The notes under the pieces: generated by a model
Told to the model about the DNA's origin: nothing
Databases searched by the model: none
Seen by the model: only the letters and a program-made list of their open reading frames with translations
NCBI GenBank assembly: GCA_907163375.1
Contig: CAJQUW010016185.1
Location: 248,001-312,000 of the forward strand
Source: Prostheceraeus crozeri
Taxonomy: Eukaryota > Platyhelminthes > Polycladida > Euryleptidae
Length of the DNA stretch: 64,000 nucleotides
Direction of reading: 5' to 3'
In this document: piece by piece, positions 16,278 to 29,225 of the stretch
Position numbering within the stretch: position 1 is the stretch's first letter
Layout of the letters: every line of letters begins with the position of its first letter
Program-made: the position numbers and the translations under genes

Positions 16278-17320
16278 CATTCATTTAAATTCGATAGCTT
16301 CTCGTGATAGCCGTGCACAGCTTTCCGTCTCAAAATCAGACGCTCAACCTCAAGAGTGAACAGTTTTGCAGCATGTGCTCGAATCACAGCTGTTTTCTTC
16401 GAACAATTAGTCACACAAGCTGGTCATGTGTTCAGATAGAGCATTGATGTTCAGACAGCGAGCAGCGAAAGAGAGCTGTGTGCATGTGAGGCAGTAAGCG
16501 CACGCGCCCGCGCCAATATTGGCTTTCTCGGTAGACATAATGCTTTGCCTTCTCCAATTTTTGCAATGAAATTCTACGCGATTCTTGATTGAGGTGCGGT
16601 ATCTAAATATAGTAAGGGAAGCGTAACACAATTGTTCCTGGATTCGCTTTATGTCAAGGAGGCCACTACGTCAACAGTAGCAGATGGCTGACGTTCAGAC
16701 AAGACTGCGATCAGATTTTTAAACGTTCTCCAATGAATGCAGAGTAATGCATCTGACTCGAACACCCAGATTCGGTAGAATTCCATAATTTGTTTTTACG
16801 TGATTGATGTGACACTATGTTTAGTACTGCAGATGAGATCATAACCACACCTTTCGTCCGAAGGGAATATACTGAAAAGATGACAGTTGTCAAGCAGGGT
16901 AAGTCAACACCTGATATAAAAATTGAAAGTACTCACATAGAAAGAAATAAGAAATACACAAGACATTTTAATGCATCAAAATTTCAAACATGTGAGTGAC
17001 TGACCGGCCATGAGAAACGCAAGAAACTGTAGACCTTGCCTCCTTTTTTCTCGAAAAAATGTGGTTTGGACAGAGCGGATATAGTGATCTCAGCCACTTG
17101 AGTAATGCGGTTAAGAGACATGAGCAATTACTTCTCATGTGCACTTTCACTTGCCCTTAAAAGATGTTCGGGAAATTGTCATTAAAAATCCAACTTTTAT
17201 TAATGTTGCAACATAAAAAATGTCTGGTATAGAAATAGTATTCCAATGCCGAGTGAATGCCTATGGTCTGGGCGCACGCGACGCCACTGATTAGAGCACA
17301 AGTCAGCCGGAAAACTAAAC
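16278..17320. other. No recognisable gene or repeat
   Basis: Short open frames only; none resembles a known family. Confidence 0.4.
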
Positions 17321-17329
17321 AACTGCTTC

Positions 17330-18060
17330 TAGTCTGGCAACCAGAGCGAGTTTCTGCCGGGAACGAGGTCGAAAATGAGACTTTTACATACATGTAAATG
17401 ATGTTCACCCAATTCCTATTCCGAATCTGCGCGTCTACCGAGTTCTAGCTAGTTAATCTTCTTGTCAGACGGGATCAAAGAAATACACATGTCAATGCAA
17501 TGGGACGCAGGTTGACGCTTTTGGTAAAAATGAAATGCTCCCTGTTTTCTCTGATTAAGCCAAAAGTACTAAGCCTTGTGTCATCATTTTTGACATGGAA
17601 TATCTTTAGATAATTTGCTATCATGCTCATGCACCCCTAAATAAGGTAAATAAATTTGAAGTTGACAAGCCTCCTAATGTCGGCAGACGCAAGCATCTTC
17701 AACAATTTAATCCACATTTTAATTCATTCTCGCATACTTTACCGATCAGAAACATGATAATGATGCACGCATGTCATGTGAGATGATCTAAAGATATTCC
17801 ACGTCAAAAATTGTGACTCTGGGCTTAGTACTTTTGGCTTAATCAGATATAACATGGAAAATTTCATTTCTGCCAAAAACGTCAATCTGCGTTCGATTGG
17901 ATGAATATGTATTTTTCTTTGATCCTGTCTGACAAGAAGTTGGAACTAGTTAGAACTCGGCAGACGCGCAGATTCGTAGAAGTTACAGGGTGTACATCAT
18001 TCTGTGAAAGTCTCATTTTCGGTCTCGTTCCCTGCAGAAACTCGTTGTGGCTGCCGGACT
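17330..18060. repeat. Large imperfect foldback (arms of about 290 bp)
   Basis: Left arm 17,330-17,620 and right arm 17,770-18,060 are inverted copies with substitutions and small indels: CGAGTTTCTGCCGGGAACGA against TCGTTCCCTGCAGAAACTCG, TTAAGCCAAAAGTACTAAG against CTTAGTACTTTTGGCTTAA, and GGAATATCTTTAGAT against ATCTAAAGATATTCC. The spacer is about 150 bp. No coding sequence. It could be a foldback element or an old hairpin-type transposon. Confidence 0.75.
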
Positions 18061-19915
18061 ATAACATGGTCAGCAGGGCGGCATTCTTGTCATGTCATTG
18101 CGAAGCTGATACGAGAATGCATTCGTACTTCTATCACGGAGGAGGCAGGGAGATACTGTCAAAACAACCTCTATAATTAATCATGACACTTTTCAACGAA
18201 CAAATTTTCCTGGGTGTGTGTGATCAACATATACAAATAACCTATATCAACATAGAGTCGCCCGTGTTTATCATGCGAATAAAGAACATGTTTATCTTTT
18301 TTGCTGACTTGTGCTCAAATCCTTGTTAGACAAGTTGTTAGTCGAAGTTCATGCATGCTTTTATATTAAACTTAGATCTTTCAAATTCAAGGACTTTCTG
18401 AATATATTTCTAACACGTATCCTTTAGAAGACATTCATATTTTTTGTCATTTCTGAATTTGTTAAAGAGTGCAGGGAATTTAGTCCTCTGCTTGAACAGT
18501 TATGGAATTTAGCAAATTTACTCTTTTGAAACTTTATGCGCTTTCTATGGAGGGCGACAACATGGAACAAAATGAAAGTCACTGTCAGATAAAGTATGCT
18601 CGAATTGTCTACAATCTATAATTGTCCATATTGTGTCAAGGAATTTAAAGTGTCAAATTCGAAGATCTTGAGAGTGGCGAATCCCAATCCAAATATCATG
18701 TCGACAAGAAATAGCATAGCGTGAGGAAAAAATGTTGATTGTGGGGACCTATGAATCTGAAAATCTTTTGAGTCGAATCGAATCGGGTCGTGATTCGCGA
18801 ATCGAATCTTTGAAAATTGCAAGTGTCTACTTTAGGTTTCGACTTGTCGTTTGCTTAGCATTCATTGTTTACTGACGGTCAATGTCAATCGTTCAGGTGA
18901 AAAGTACGCCAGAAGGAACAGATAATTTTAATCATGTCAAGTAGAGGCTTCCCCAATTTAAGACAGAACACTTCCAAGATAGAACACTTCCTTCTTGTGC
19001 GAGATCTTTCGGTCTATATCGTAGGCCATTCTCAAGCAACTGCTCTGCATGGTTGAATCACAACTGAATCTGTCTGATATCTTTGTGATTCCATGTGAGA
19101 TGTGTTAATCGGTTGTGATTCAGCACTACAATGATCAAGGATGCGTACTTTTCACTTGACAGGCCTGCAATCTGACCGTTGAAGTTCGTGTGTTCCCTAA
19201 CACGAGCTACTGTTACTTCTGAGCTGCGCGTGCTTGGCCAATCACACAGGCCAAAGGGAGACGAATCTCTTCATCTCTATCGCCAGCTACCTTTGAAAAC
19301 ACTGGCTGGGATAGGATTATGTCCGCTCTACACTAGTCCACACGCAAATGAATCCATCTCTGTGACAAAAATGCAATTCTAATATACAAGTTTCAAAGAT
19401 TTTCAGCATTTTCGAAATGAATTTCAATATTCATGCATAATTTACTTTTACATTTCAAAACGTTTCTATGATACTTATCAGAGTTGTCGTGGGATACGAA
19501 ACTTTGTTCCAACAGCCAAAGACAGTGGAAGATAAAAACGCAGAAATGCAGCTTGTGTGAAATTTAGAAACTTAAGATATTTGTGGTCAGTAAAAAATTG
19601 GATAATTTTATTTTTCATTAAGGACAAATTGTTTACAAAAGCTTAGTATCCAGAGAAAGAGAAGTTTTTCTTCTTTGAATGTTACACAGTCTTTCCTCAA
19701 GGCCAAGATTGTGAACAACACTGCCAAACAAACCGCAGAAAATTTCAGTGGAAATCCTGTGGGAATACGTTTTTATTCTACACAGCTTCGTAAATAATAT
19801 GAGCCACATGGTTGCCACAAACCTGGTAGCATTGTGTTTATGGTCCTTGTATTTAATTTTTTTCTTTATAATATTGTAGCTTCTTGCCAGTTTTCCTGCA
19901 TTCTGGTGCCATTAT
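18061..19915. other. No recognisable gene; one short inverted pair
   Basis: GTGAAAAGTACGC at about 18,897 recurs inverted near 19,145 (GCGTACTTTTCAC), which could be the ends of a MITE of about 260 bp, but no duplication is evident. The rest is AT-rich without clear features. Confidence 0.35.
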
Positions 19916-20170
19916 TGTTGTATTGGTATCGATGCATACAACTACAATGATGCTAATAATATATCAATGTTGTACAGATATCAATGTGCATATACATGCT
20001 ACATTGATATCTAATGAATCGTTGGGGACTCATATTTGAATATTGAACGTCTCAATATTGTTACTTGTGTTTGTGCTGGTGATGCATAAAGTTGTCAGAT
20101 AATCTTGACTCTGATTAAAGACAATTCTGAAATAGAGGCTCGATGTTCTGAACCGGGCACGAACATAACA
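19916..20170 (+). repeat. 5' LTR
   Basis: 255 bp from TGTTG to AACA, repeated at 24,220 and 25,342 onward after removal of the insert in the 3' copy. Confidence 0.88.
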
Positions 20171-20172
20171 AT

Positions 20173-20187
20173 TGGCGACAAGGATGG
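20173..20187 (+). promoter_or_regulatory. Primer-binding site (tRNA-Ser-like)
   Basis: TGGCGACAAGGATGG two bases after the LTR. TGGCGACGAGG complements the 3' end of animal tRNA-Ser; one mismatch here. Confidence 0.6.
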
Positions 20188-23100
20188 CGGAAACCAAGTT
20201 TGAAGATGCAGTCAAATCCATTGGACTCGGTCTTCTCAGACCATATTTGGATCATGATGTTTAACCACCGATGCCTTTTCCGATGTGGTTAAGTTACTTT
20301 GAACAATACATTGGTGCAGCAAATTTGAAACTTGCAAAGGAATCTCAACTGGATGAATCTTGCAAGAAGATCAAATTATTGTTTAGTCTTGGATCTGTGG
20401 GTATGACTAGGTTTTCTTCTCACCCATATGCAACGAATCATGCTGACATCTCATACAAAAAATTGTGCAGGCTGTAAAGGACACACTTGTAACCCCTGTC
20501 AATCGCTGTAGAGCAATATTTGAGTTCAGAAACAGACTTCAAGGATCAAACGAAACCACAAATGAATTTTTGAGTGCATTGCGGGACATTGCTGTAGATT
20601 GTAACTTTCCGGATATGGACTTCTTGAATCGCGAATTAGCAATACAGCTTGTCTTGGGATGTGAATGCAAAGAAACGCAAGAAAAACTATTACTACGTCC
20701 AGACTTTGATCTTGAATATACTATACAATCGATGAAAAATGAAGAATCAGCAAGAATTACGGCAAATGCCATTCGAAACAATCAGGTGTCAAAAATCAAT
20801 CAAAGAATGAGTATCGATAAACAGCCAAGCTACACACAAAATAGAAAGAATTGGAGGCATGATAAATCGTTCAGAGCTACAAATGAAAATCAGGCGACAA
20901 ATATAAAACAAAATTGCGGAAACTGCGGTCGATTTGGTCATGTCGATCGCGATGTCTCTTGCCCTGCAAGAAATATCATATGCAACTTTTGTGACATAAG
21001 AGGACACTATGAACGGTGTTGCAGAAAGAAACAAATGGACTTTACTCAAAACATGTTGAGGTTGAATTCCATATCATCAAAACAGAAGCCTACGATGTGC
21101 GAGATTTCCATAATAATGGACAATGATGTATCTACAACATTATATGGCGAAATTGACACTGGATCTGATGTTACGACAATGAGAGAAAGAGAGTTTCTTC
21201 GAAAACTTCCTTCTGTGAAATTGAATCGACCGAAAGAGCCCATGTTTGGTTATGGTGAGAGTCTCATACAAGGAGTGAAGGGATATTTCGAAGCTACGGT
21301 ACGTTATCAGGATCGAGAATGTTACACTGAAATTTATGTGGTACCAAATCAGTATTGTCCTGTTATCGGAAAGAACGTGACCAACACATTGGAAATGCTT
21401 GTAGATTGCGGAACCAATACTGTCAAAACCATAAAACAAGAATCATTCAATGATATACTGCGCTCATTTCCACATTTGTGTCAAGCTGAACCTGTAGAAT
21501 ATCCTGATTATGAACACAATATCGTCCTACTTGACGACATAATACCGAAACAGTCAAAATTGAGGTCAATCTCAATCGCTTTACGAGAATCTGCTGAAAG
21601 AGAAGCACAAAATATGATCGATTCTGATATTTGGGAACCTGTTGAGAGATCATCATGGAGTCATGGAAAGCCTGTTGTTCCTAAGAATCAGCAGACATCA
21701 GGTATTTCTCCGCAAGTTCGAATAACAACAGACTTACGTCCACTGAACAAATCAGTTATTCCATTCACATATCCAACTCCAGGAATCAATGACATCTTTA
21801 TAGAAATGGAGGAAGCCAAATGCTTTACAAAATTGGACATCAGAAAGGGATTTTTTCACATCAAGTTGTCGGAAGACTGTCGACATTTGACCACAGCAGT
21901 TGCTCCACTTGGACTGATGCAATACAAAAGAATGCCCATGGGACTTAAAGATAGCAGTGCTGTCTTTCAATCATGCATAAACAGAACTCTTGATGGACTG
22001 CCCGGAGTGGTTCCATACATTGACGGCATACTTGTGTTTTGGAAAACACGAAGTGAACATGACGAAAATCTCTTGCGAGTTCTGAATGCCCCCAAAATTC
22101 AAAGAATTTTCGGTTGAATGTAGACAAATGTGAATATGTCCGCGAAAAAGTCAATTATCTAGGACATATTGTGAGTGCTGATGCCAGCATCCAGCCTGAT
22201 CCCAAAAATCTTGATGCAATACGCAACGTACAAACACCGAAATCCGCACATGACGTTCAAAAATTCCTTGGCATGATCAACTACCATCATGAATTTCTTC
22301 CCAATTTAGCTGACATAGCAGAACCCTTGAAAGCATTTACACGAAAAAATGCTATTTTCTATTGGACACATTCATGCGATGTCTCGTTCAATCGGTTGAA
22401 AGACATGCTCAGTGAAAGACTGAAGATATTCATCTTTGATCCGGCAGCAGACACTAGTCACAACAGATGCAAGTGATGTGGGGATCGGCGGACTGCTTTC
22501 ACAGATACAAAATGGAAGAGAAGTGCCAATCGCCTTTGGATCTCATACGCTGTCACCAACAGAAAGAAATTACTCTGTTTCGGAGCGCGAGGCTTTAGCA
22601 TGTGTGTACTTTGTCGAACTTTGGGAAAAATTCTTGTATGGCAAGAGGTTCACTTTGCGAACCGATCATCAGGCATTGACGATTCTACTTGATAGACCTG
22701 GAAAGCAAAGACAATCCAGCAAATTTTTGCGATGGTATGAAAGATTGTCAATTTTTGACTTCGATATGAAGTATCAAAATGGAAAAAACAATCAAGTTGC
22801 AGATGCACTTTCACGACTACCAAACCAAAGAAGTATTCAAGCTGGTAATCAAACTGAAGCCAAATGCGTCAAAATATTGCGCATGTGGGGAATATCTTTA
22901 CAAAAAATTCGAGATGAAACTGCTTCCGACCAGAAACTCAAAAAAGTATCGCAATATGCGCGCTCGCAATGGCCGTCCAAGTAAAAAGTGGATAAAGAAT
23001 TGCTATCTTTTTGGCATGTTAGGGATGAACTGGAATTTGATGATGGATTTTTATCACGTCAGGATGACAGAATTGTGGTGCCTCAATCTCTACGCTCAGA

Positions 23101-24090
23101 GATGCTTCGCTTAGCTCACACAGGACACCCTGGAATAGTCAAAATGAAAAGAAAACTCAGAGAATCATACTGGTGGCCCCGAATGGATATTGAAACAGAA
23201 GAATTCTGCAAACGTTGTTCATCCTGTCAGCAAAGTGATAAATCCACAGCAAACCTTCCAAGATTTCAAACTTCATCACCAGAGGTTACAGAGCCTGGAG
23301 AATTGTATTCGATTGACATATTAGGACCATACCACACTGCCCCAAACAATCAAAGATTTTTGATGGTCTTGATGGACCATTTATCTGGATTTCCAGAAGT
23401 CAAGTTAACTCATGACATCAAAAGCAAAAATGTTGTTGAATGGCTCGAAGAGACTTTTTCACGATATGGAAATCCAAAGCAGATTCTCACTGACAATGGT
23501 CCACAGTTCACAAGCGTTGAATTTTCAGACTTTCTCCATGGACGTGACATAAAACATTTGCGAAATCCAGTGTACAATCCACAATCGAATGGAAAAGTAG
23601 AACGTTTCAATAGATTTTTTGAAAAATGGAATGCAGTGTTACTCAGGAACAAATGTCATGTGGACAAAGGGACTAAATGATATTCTTTCTCACTCTATAC
23701 AGAGCAACTGCACCTACAGCAAATTCAAAGAGTCCAGCTGTATTATTTCTTGGTCATAAAATGCGGCTCCCCTTCAAGTTGTAATTCATCGATCTAAAGA
23801 TCAATCAACAGAACCGGGGAAAGAAATCAAAGAACCAGACAGACCAGCTTCTAGTCAGAGAAACAGACATTTGATGTGCAGAGGACCGTTTCACATTGGT
23901 GATAGAGTTATGTATCGAAAACCGCGTGTAATGAAGGGCGAATCTCCATTCTCAAAACCAATGAAAGTCATTGAGGTACTCGGGAATTACACTTACAAAT
24001 TAAGTAACAACACAGTATGGAATGCGAGAAGGTTGTGAAACGATATTTGGACCCTTATGACATTGATTCGGTAGTCAGACAGTCAGAAGA
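20184..24090 (+). pseudogene. gypsy gag-pol, multiple breaks
   Basis: Starts at ATG 20,184 and meets TAA at 20,262. The gag part continues (PMWLSYFEQYIGAANLKLA) with breaks to 20,465, then runs open to 22,117. Zinc knuckles CGNCGRFGH and CNFCDIRGHYERC are followed by the aspartic protease motif DTGSDVT at about 21,150. RT spans about 21,600-22,400, with VPYIDGILVF where an active enzyme has YxDD, so the second catalytic Asp is lost. Frame changes occur near 22,110 and 22,440. RNase H (TTDASDVGIGG) and an integrase from about 22,990 follow, with HTGHPGIVKMKRKL, CSSCQ, DNGPQFTS and VERFNR, after a TAA at 22,982. The C-terminal tail beyond 23,680 is degraded. Not functional. Confidence 0.9.
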
Positions 24091-24198
24091 CGAATTTCGG
24101 GCGAAACCTTCGGTCAAATAGATGTCCAACAAAGTTCTACAAAAGTGTTGATTACAGAAGATAAATCAAGATTGACTGCTAAAAATATTACACACTTT

Positions 24199-24219
24199 CA
24201 AGAAAAAAAAGGGGGGTGA
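24199..24219 (+). promoter_or_regulatory. Polypurine tract
   Basis: An A-run followed by GGGGGG lies immediately before the TGTTG start of the 3' LTR, as needed for plus-strand priming. Confidence 0.65.
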
Positions 24220-25522
24220 TGTTGTATTGGCATCGATGAGTACAACTATGATGCTAATAATATATCAATGTTGTACAGATATCAATGTGCATATCATAGA
24301 AATTAACAATACCATAGAACGTCCTAGAATGGAAATTGCATGAAAATTATGGCGCACTCCGGGGGAACTTAGTTGGGGCAAAAAGCAAATTTTGTGAAAT
24401 AGCTTTCTTGTTTTCGGGTTGGTATTTTTAATTATCAAGTCAATTTGTGATCTGGATTGTTGCCCCTAGTCCAACGATCATGTACAGAAAAGCAATAGTG
24501 AATTTACAAAATAGTGCAGCGACAGGATGACAAAGAAGGAAATCCTGTAAAACGTTCTGTACGTTCATCATTTTGAAATATCGCTCCTATAATCAATCAA
24601 GAGTATAATCAGACACAAATGCAACTTGTAATGTCGATTTACAGAGCATGCATTGCTCCAGCTTGAAATCAGAGGCCAAGAAATCTTATAGCATTCATTT
24701 TGCTTTGAAGGATACCCCTGTTCAATATATTTGAACAATTTTCAATACCTTTGCATGCTTTCGAATATGAGCCTCCAAAATATCATCACATTATATTACA
24801 TCTGTCATTTAGTGATTAATTGAAAAGTTCCAGCGACATTCCATTTATCTGATAAATGACTGTCGCTAAAGAAGCTACCGATGTGTTTATTCCAGAAAAC
24901 TGCTAGGTTTCTTGACCGCCAGAAGGAGAAATTATCCAATAATTAGAATTTTTTATCTTTGAATTCTTGAGATGTTCTTACAACCCGTACACCGACTACT
25001 TTCGATATGACTCTGTGAACCAAATGTCAATTCGTATTCCAGTGTTGAAAAATTGCAAAATTGTTGTCAATGATTGGTACAAATAGACGCAGTATATTAA
25101 TCCATGGAATAGTAGGCTATTTCACATAAAAGAATGCCACCATCTCAATTAAAATTGTCTTCATGAAAATCCTGCAATTTGCTGTCAACAACTTCCACAA
25201 CCAACTTGGCAAATAGTCTGACTATGATGTAATGTTTTAGATCGAAGCAGATCTACAAACCATAGATTTTTCCATGTGCCATCATTGTACATAGGCAAGA
25301 TATCAAACTTCCATTCTAGTGTACTATTATCTACTTCTATGGTGCATATACATGCTACATTGATATCTAATCGTTGGGAATTCATATTTGAATATTGAAC
25401 GCCTCAATATTGTTACTTTTGTTTGTGCTGGTGATGCATAAAGTTGTCAGATAATCCTGACTCTGATTAAAGACAATTCTGAAATAGATGCTCGATGTTC
25501 TGAACCGGTCACGAACATAGCA
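24220..25522 (+). repeat. 3' LTR, split by an insertion
   Basis: 24,220-24,294 and 25,350-25,522 together match the 5' LTR. The break falls after GTGCATAT, which is duplicated on the far side of the insert (25,342-25,349). Confidence 0.9.
24295..25341. mobile_element. hAT-like non-autonomous insert, 8-bp duplication GTGCATAT
   Basis: 1,047 bp flanked by GTGCATAT on both sides. The ends are CATAGAA at the left and its complement TTCTATG at the right, with CTAGAATGGAA about 25 to 30 bp inside each end in inverted orientation. An 8-bp duplication and the lack of coding sequence fit a hAT MITE, although the termini are not the canonical CAGNG. Confidence 0.75.
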
Positions 25523-27592
25523 ATTATTTCCACATATTGATGCCATTTCTCTGCCGTTAACTTCAGCTATAGCTTCAGGAATTTGCGCTCGCAGTCAACC
25601 ACTAAATTGTTCCATGAAAGATCTGGATATGTACAACCACAGGTTGTGGAAATCGAGTAATTAATTACTAAACTATCAAATCTCCATCTAACATTCTCAA
25701 AAACTATGGTCTCAGTTTGATGACATGGGCTGGTGACCAGGGAAATTATTGTTATAAGCTTATGTGGTGAATGCAAATGATTTTTGACATATACCCAGGT
25801 GATTATGAAAATGGACCATCGGCAACCTTATGCTTGAACGCAAACACAACCAGAATTCTTGAAAGTTTTACTTGTCAAAATCAAATGTGATAAATGCATC
25901 ACATATTGTTATTCGTCCTTCATATACATGTGATCGAAAAATGCACTTCAGCAGGTTGTATTGTAATCATCTTTTGACAAACAGTGTTTAGGCAGTGCTG
26001 TTTTCTATGTTATGCATTCACAGTTAACACAAAGTTAAAGTCACAGAAAATCAATTTATATGAATGATTGTCACTATGCTCAAAAGATGCCCTAAATATG
26101 ACCTTCCAACGGATTAAATCCAAAGATTTTTCCGAGATCCGGAGATCCAAAAAAAGCCGGATCACGCATTTCAAGTTCAAAAAACCACGTCAAAATTGTG
26201 ACGGGGGCAATCGACCCCGGTATGGATAGGGAACTTTTTCGACATGGAAGTTAAATTGCATCGAGAATTTGATGCATGTCATTCTTACTCTGATACAATT
26301 CTGTTCAAGTCGGTGTCAATTCTCTAATGAACGTCTCCGAAAAACTTGATTTGCAATAATTGCTCCTTCTTGAGCATGTCTGTCACTATGACCTCGAGCA
26401 GTTATCTACACTGTATAAAGACTAACTAAGTATAAAACCTCTTATTAAGCTTCATTTACTATTTTATGACTATTTAGCTATTAAATTTCAAGCAGACTTT
26501 TGAGTGAATTTTGACAATGCAATTTTTTCTCATTAATGATCACTGCAAGAACTTGATAGGTAATTAGTAGTTCAAGCAATAATATAATGGCAGTACGAAA
26601 AACTGTCTCTCATTAACGAAAATGCTACGACTTGAATTAAACTGACTTGTCACTGCATTTAGAAAAGGCATTGTTAAAAGATTATTCCAGTTTCATTTTT
26701 GAATTTTGCGCGAAATTAATTGCTTAGTCTAATCGAATGTCAGATTGCTGTTGTAATCATAAGCAAAATAACATCACGGAAGCAAATCATGCATGACAGT
26801 AAACCAATATAACAAACTTGGGTATGAAGTGTATGGAAATCCGCATGCAAGTTCAATTCTGATTCTGCAGAGAAGAAACTTCTAGAATGGAGTATAATTA
26901 GGGATGGAAAAGCATATTTGCGCGAAAAAATAATCGATGGAACATTGGCTATGTACAATTACCTCGTAAAATTCAATTATTTCATTATATCATTTTATTG
27001 AATTATCTATTCAATCATCCACAATATAATCATTATGAAACCTGTAACCTAGTTTCTGATATGATGTGTTAATATGATGACGCTGATGCGTCGATGTGAT
27101 GACCGAAAATCAATGTTTGTCTAAAATTTGAATCGGCAGTTTGCTGTGAGTACATGCATGTCAATCTTTTACATCTCGTAACAAGTTGCGAAGTAATTCA
27201 TTAAGCTGACAATCCAAACCCACGATGCAATAAAGGTAGGCCTTATAGCTTGCAATAACACGATTCTTCATTTAGATTTCAGAGCTGTTTAGCGCTTTCA
27301 TGCTGATTTATAATAACAAATTTAACAACTGAAAACTTCTTGAATATCTTTATCTACATGCATTCATGGTTGCATATTCAATCCACCAGTGTCAAAATTT
27401 ACTGGAAGTGATGGACTAAATCTAACATAATTACATTTGAGTGTTCGAATGAAAAAGATATTCGCAGGTCTTGGAATTATTACGACTCGAATGTTGTGCT
27501 CTTTATAAAATTTCAATGGAAATTTTATAATTTAGCTCTATTGATACTAGGCTTAGTACACACTTTGAGACTGCCCACGGTCTAGACTATAC
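25523..27592. other. No recognisable gene
   Basis: AT-rich with short open frames only. A GC-richer patch near 26,130-26,220 (GGATC and CCGG repeats) is not identifiable. Confidence 0.4.
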
Positions 27593-27604
27593 ACACTCAC
27601 AAAA

Positions 27605-27835
27605 GTAACGGTATAATAACGGCTGCACAACGGTAGTATCCGTTAGATGCTAGAAGAATAACGTTAGTACATGACGGAATGGTGTTAGATTAATATACCT
27701 AACGCCAAATTATCCTAACGGATTTTAGAATTTACAAATAACGTTATCAAATAATAACGCTAATGATAATTAAAATAGCGTTATGAAATAATAGGTTTTC
27801 AAATGTTTAATAACGTTATCAAATTGGCTTTAGTG
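27605..27835. repeat. Left subterminal array of TAACG/CGTTA motifs
   Basis: About a dozen TAACGG, TAACGCC, CCGTTAG, TAACGTTA and related 6-mers within 230 bp, in both orientations. Candidate transposase-binding sites. Confidence 0.75.
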
Positions 27836-27965
27836 ATGTTTTGAAGTTTTAATTGTCATCGTTGTTGAAAGTTTCTACATATATATAGGCCTAGACATGT
27901 TATTTTTTTTCGTTTAAGAATATAACGACATGAACGCATTCATGATGTTCCCGGTGAAAAAAAAT

Positions 27966-28150
27966 CGTCGGCGATGCCTCGTCAATTAGTCGGGCAGTGT
28001 CGGCTGTCAACCGTATCGGCGCACCGAGTGAATGCCGACACAGGAGTTGTCGGTACCCATCGGCTAGGTGACGGCTGCGCCGACATGATGATTAGAAAAT
28101 TGGGAAGTATCGGCTTGTTCTCCCTATATGCCGACAGTAGCTATAGCCGG
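27966..28150. repeat. GC-rich patch with repeated TCGGC/GCCGA
   Basis: About ten TCGGC or GCCGA pentamers in 185 bp within otherwise AT-rich DNA, mixed orientation. It may be a second type of protein-binding array of the same element or the end of another element. Confidence 0.5.
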
Positions 28151-29225
28151 ACCAATATTATCAAATCTCGTCCACTCCAATTCGTATGATCTATATAACT
28201 TAAACACTGCTGTGATTTACAACAGAAAGACTCCTGCTGCGCTCGAGGAGCATAGTCAGCACATTCTGCTTCTTTGCAAGTGGCACAGATGAAAGACAAA
28301 AAGGCAACCTCTTGCAAAAAGGATTACAGAATTCCTCATACCAGATATCAGGACCACATTTCCGACAGCATGTGGTAAGTTAAGATATCAATACATGTCT
28401 ACATATAGCGGCAGATATGGGTCAACAGTTCTGTCTCCGTTCCTTGTATTTTCTTTTTGAGTGATTCAAAATGTAGATAGAATTACATGGAAATTCACAG
28501 AACATCCTGACAAAAAGAAAAACGCATGTTAATGTATTAGATGTGTATACAATCCTACATTAACACAGCCTGATTTTAATCGGTGCATTAATCTGTTGCA
28601 CATTCTTCGCTGCAGCGCAGAAAATGTTGCTAGTACTCTAACGCAACGAGAAAGCAAATTAAAGGAAAAAATTCTTTCGAAAGTTGAAAACCCTGCTCAG
28701 AACACATTGTTGCGTTGTTTTCAGTAGCCGTTTATCTGTCTATTTTCGCTTTCTCCGAACGACCGTGAATTAGGGTAATTCCTTTTGAAAGAGGAATAGA
28801 AGAGCTTCTTCCAACCTTCTATTTCTAACCATTGTCGGATGTCTAGAGCACCGGGATATGCAACTCCTAAATTTTCACGAATAACCCACAGTCTATACTA
28901 TAGAGTGAAGACTGATAGATTTCATTGTTCGATAGCGCAAAGCGCATTTCAATGCGCTGCTGTTGACGGGAAGTTTCATACAGGTCAGCACAACAGTGTG
29001 TGCATACGCAGTCATAATACTGCCTTTGTCCTTCGATTCCCTCCTCACAGTGATCTGCCGAATCTGCATGCAAATATGTGAGGCTAGCGTCATCTGATTG
29101 ATCGATACGTTGCTATAGCATCAAGTTGGTTAGCTTGTCTCAAAGCATGTCATTTATGCGTGTGCCGGCACACGGAGTGCAGCCAGTCTACGATAATAAA
29201 CAGCAAGTGCACATAAAGCACATCA

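Larger units (their letters stand above)
19916..25522 (+). mobile_element. Ty3/gypsy LTR retrotransposon, decayed, with nested insertion
   Basis: 5' LTR 19,916-20,170 and 3' LTR 24,220-25,522 (split) share start TGTTGTATTGG and end in CA. Both sides carry the 5-bp duplication ATTAT (19,911-19,915 and 25,523-25,527). Internal order gag, protease, RT, RNase H, integrase places it in Ty3/gypsy, and the primer-binding site suggests a tRNA-Ser-primed lineage. The two LTRs differ at roughly 5 percent of positions, so insertion is not recent. Confidence 0.93.
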
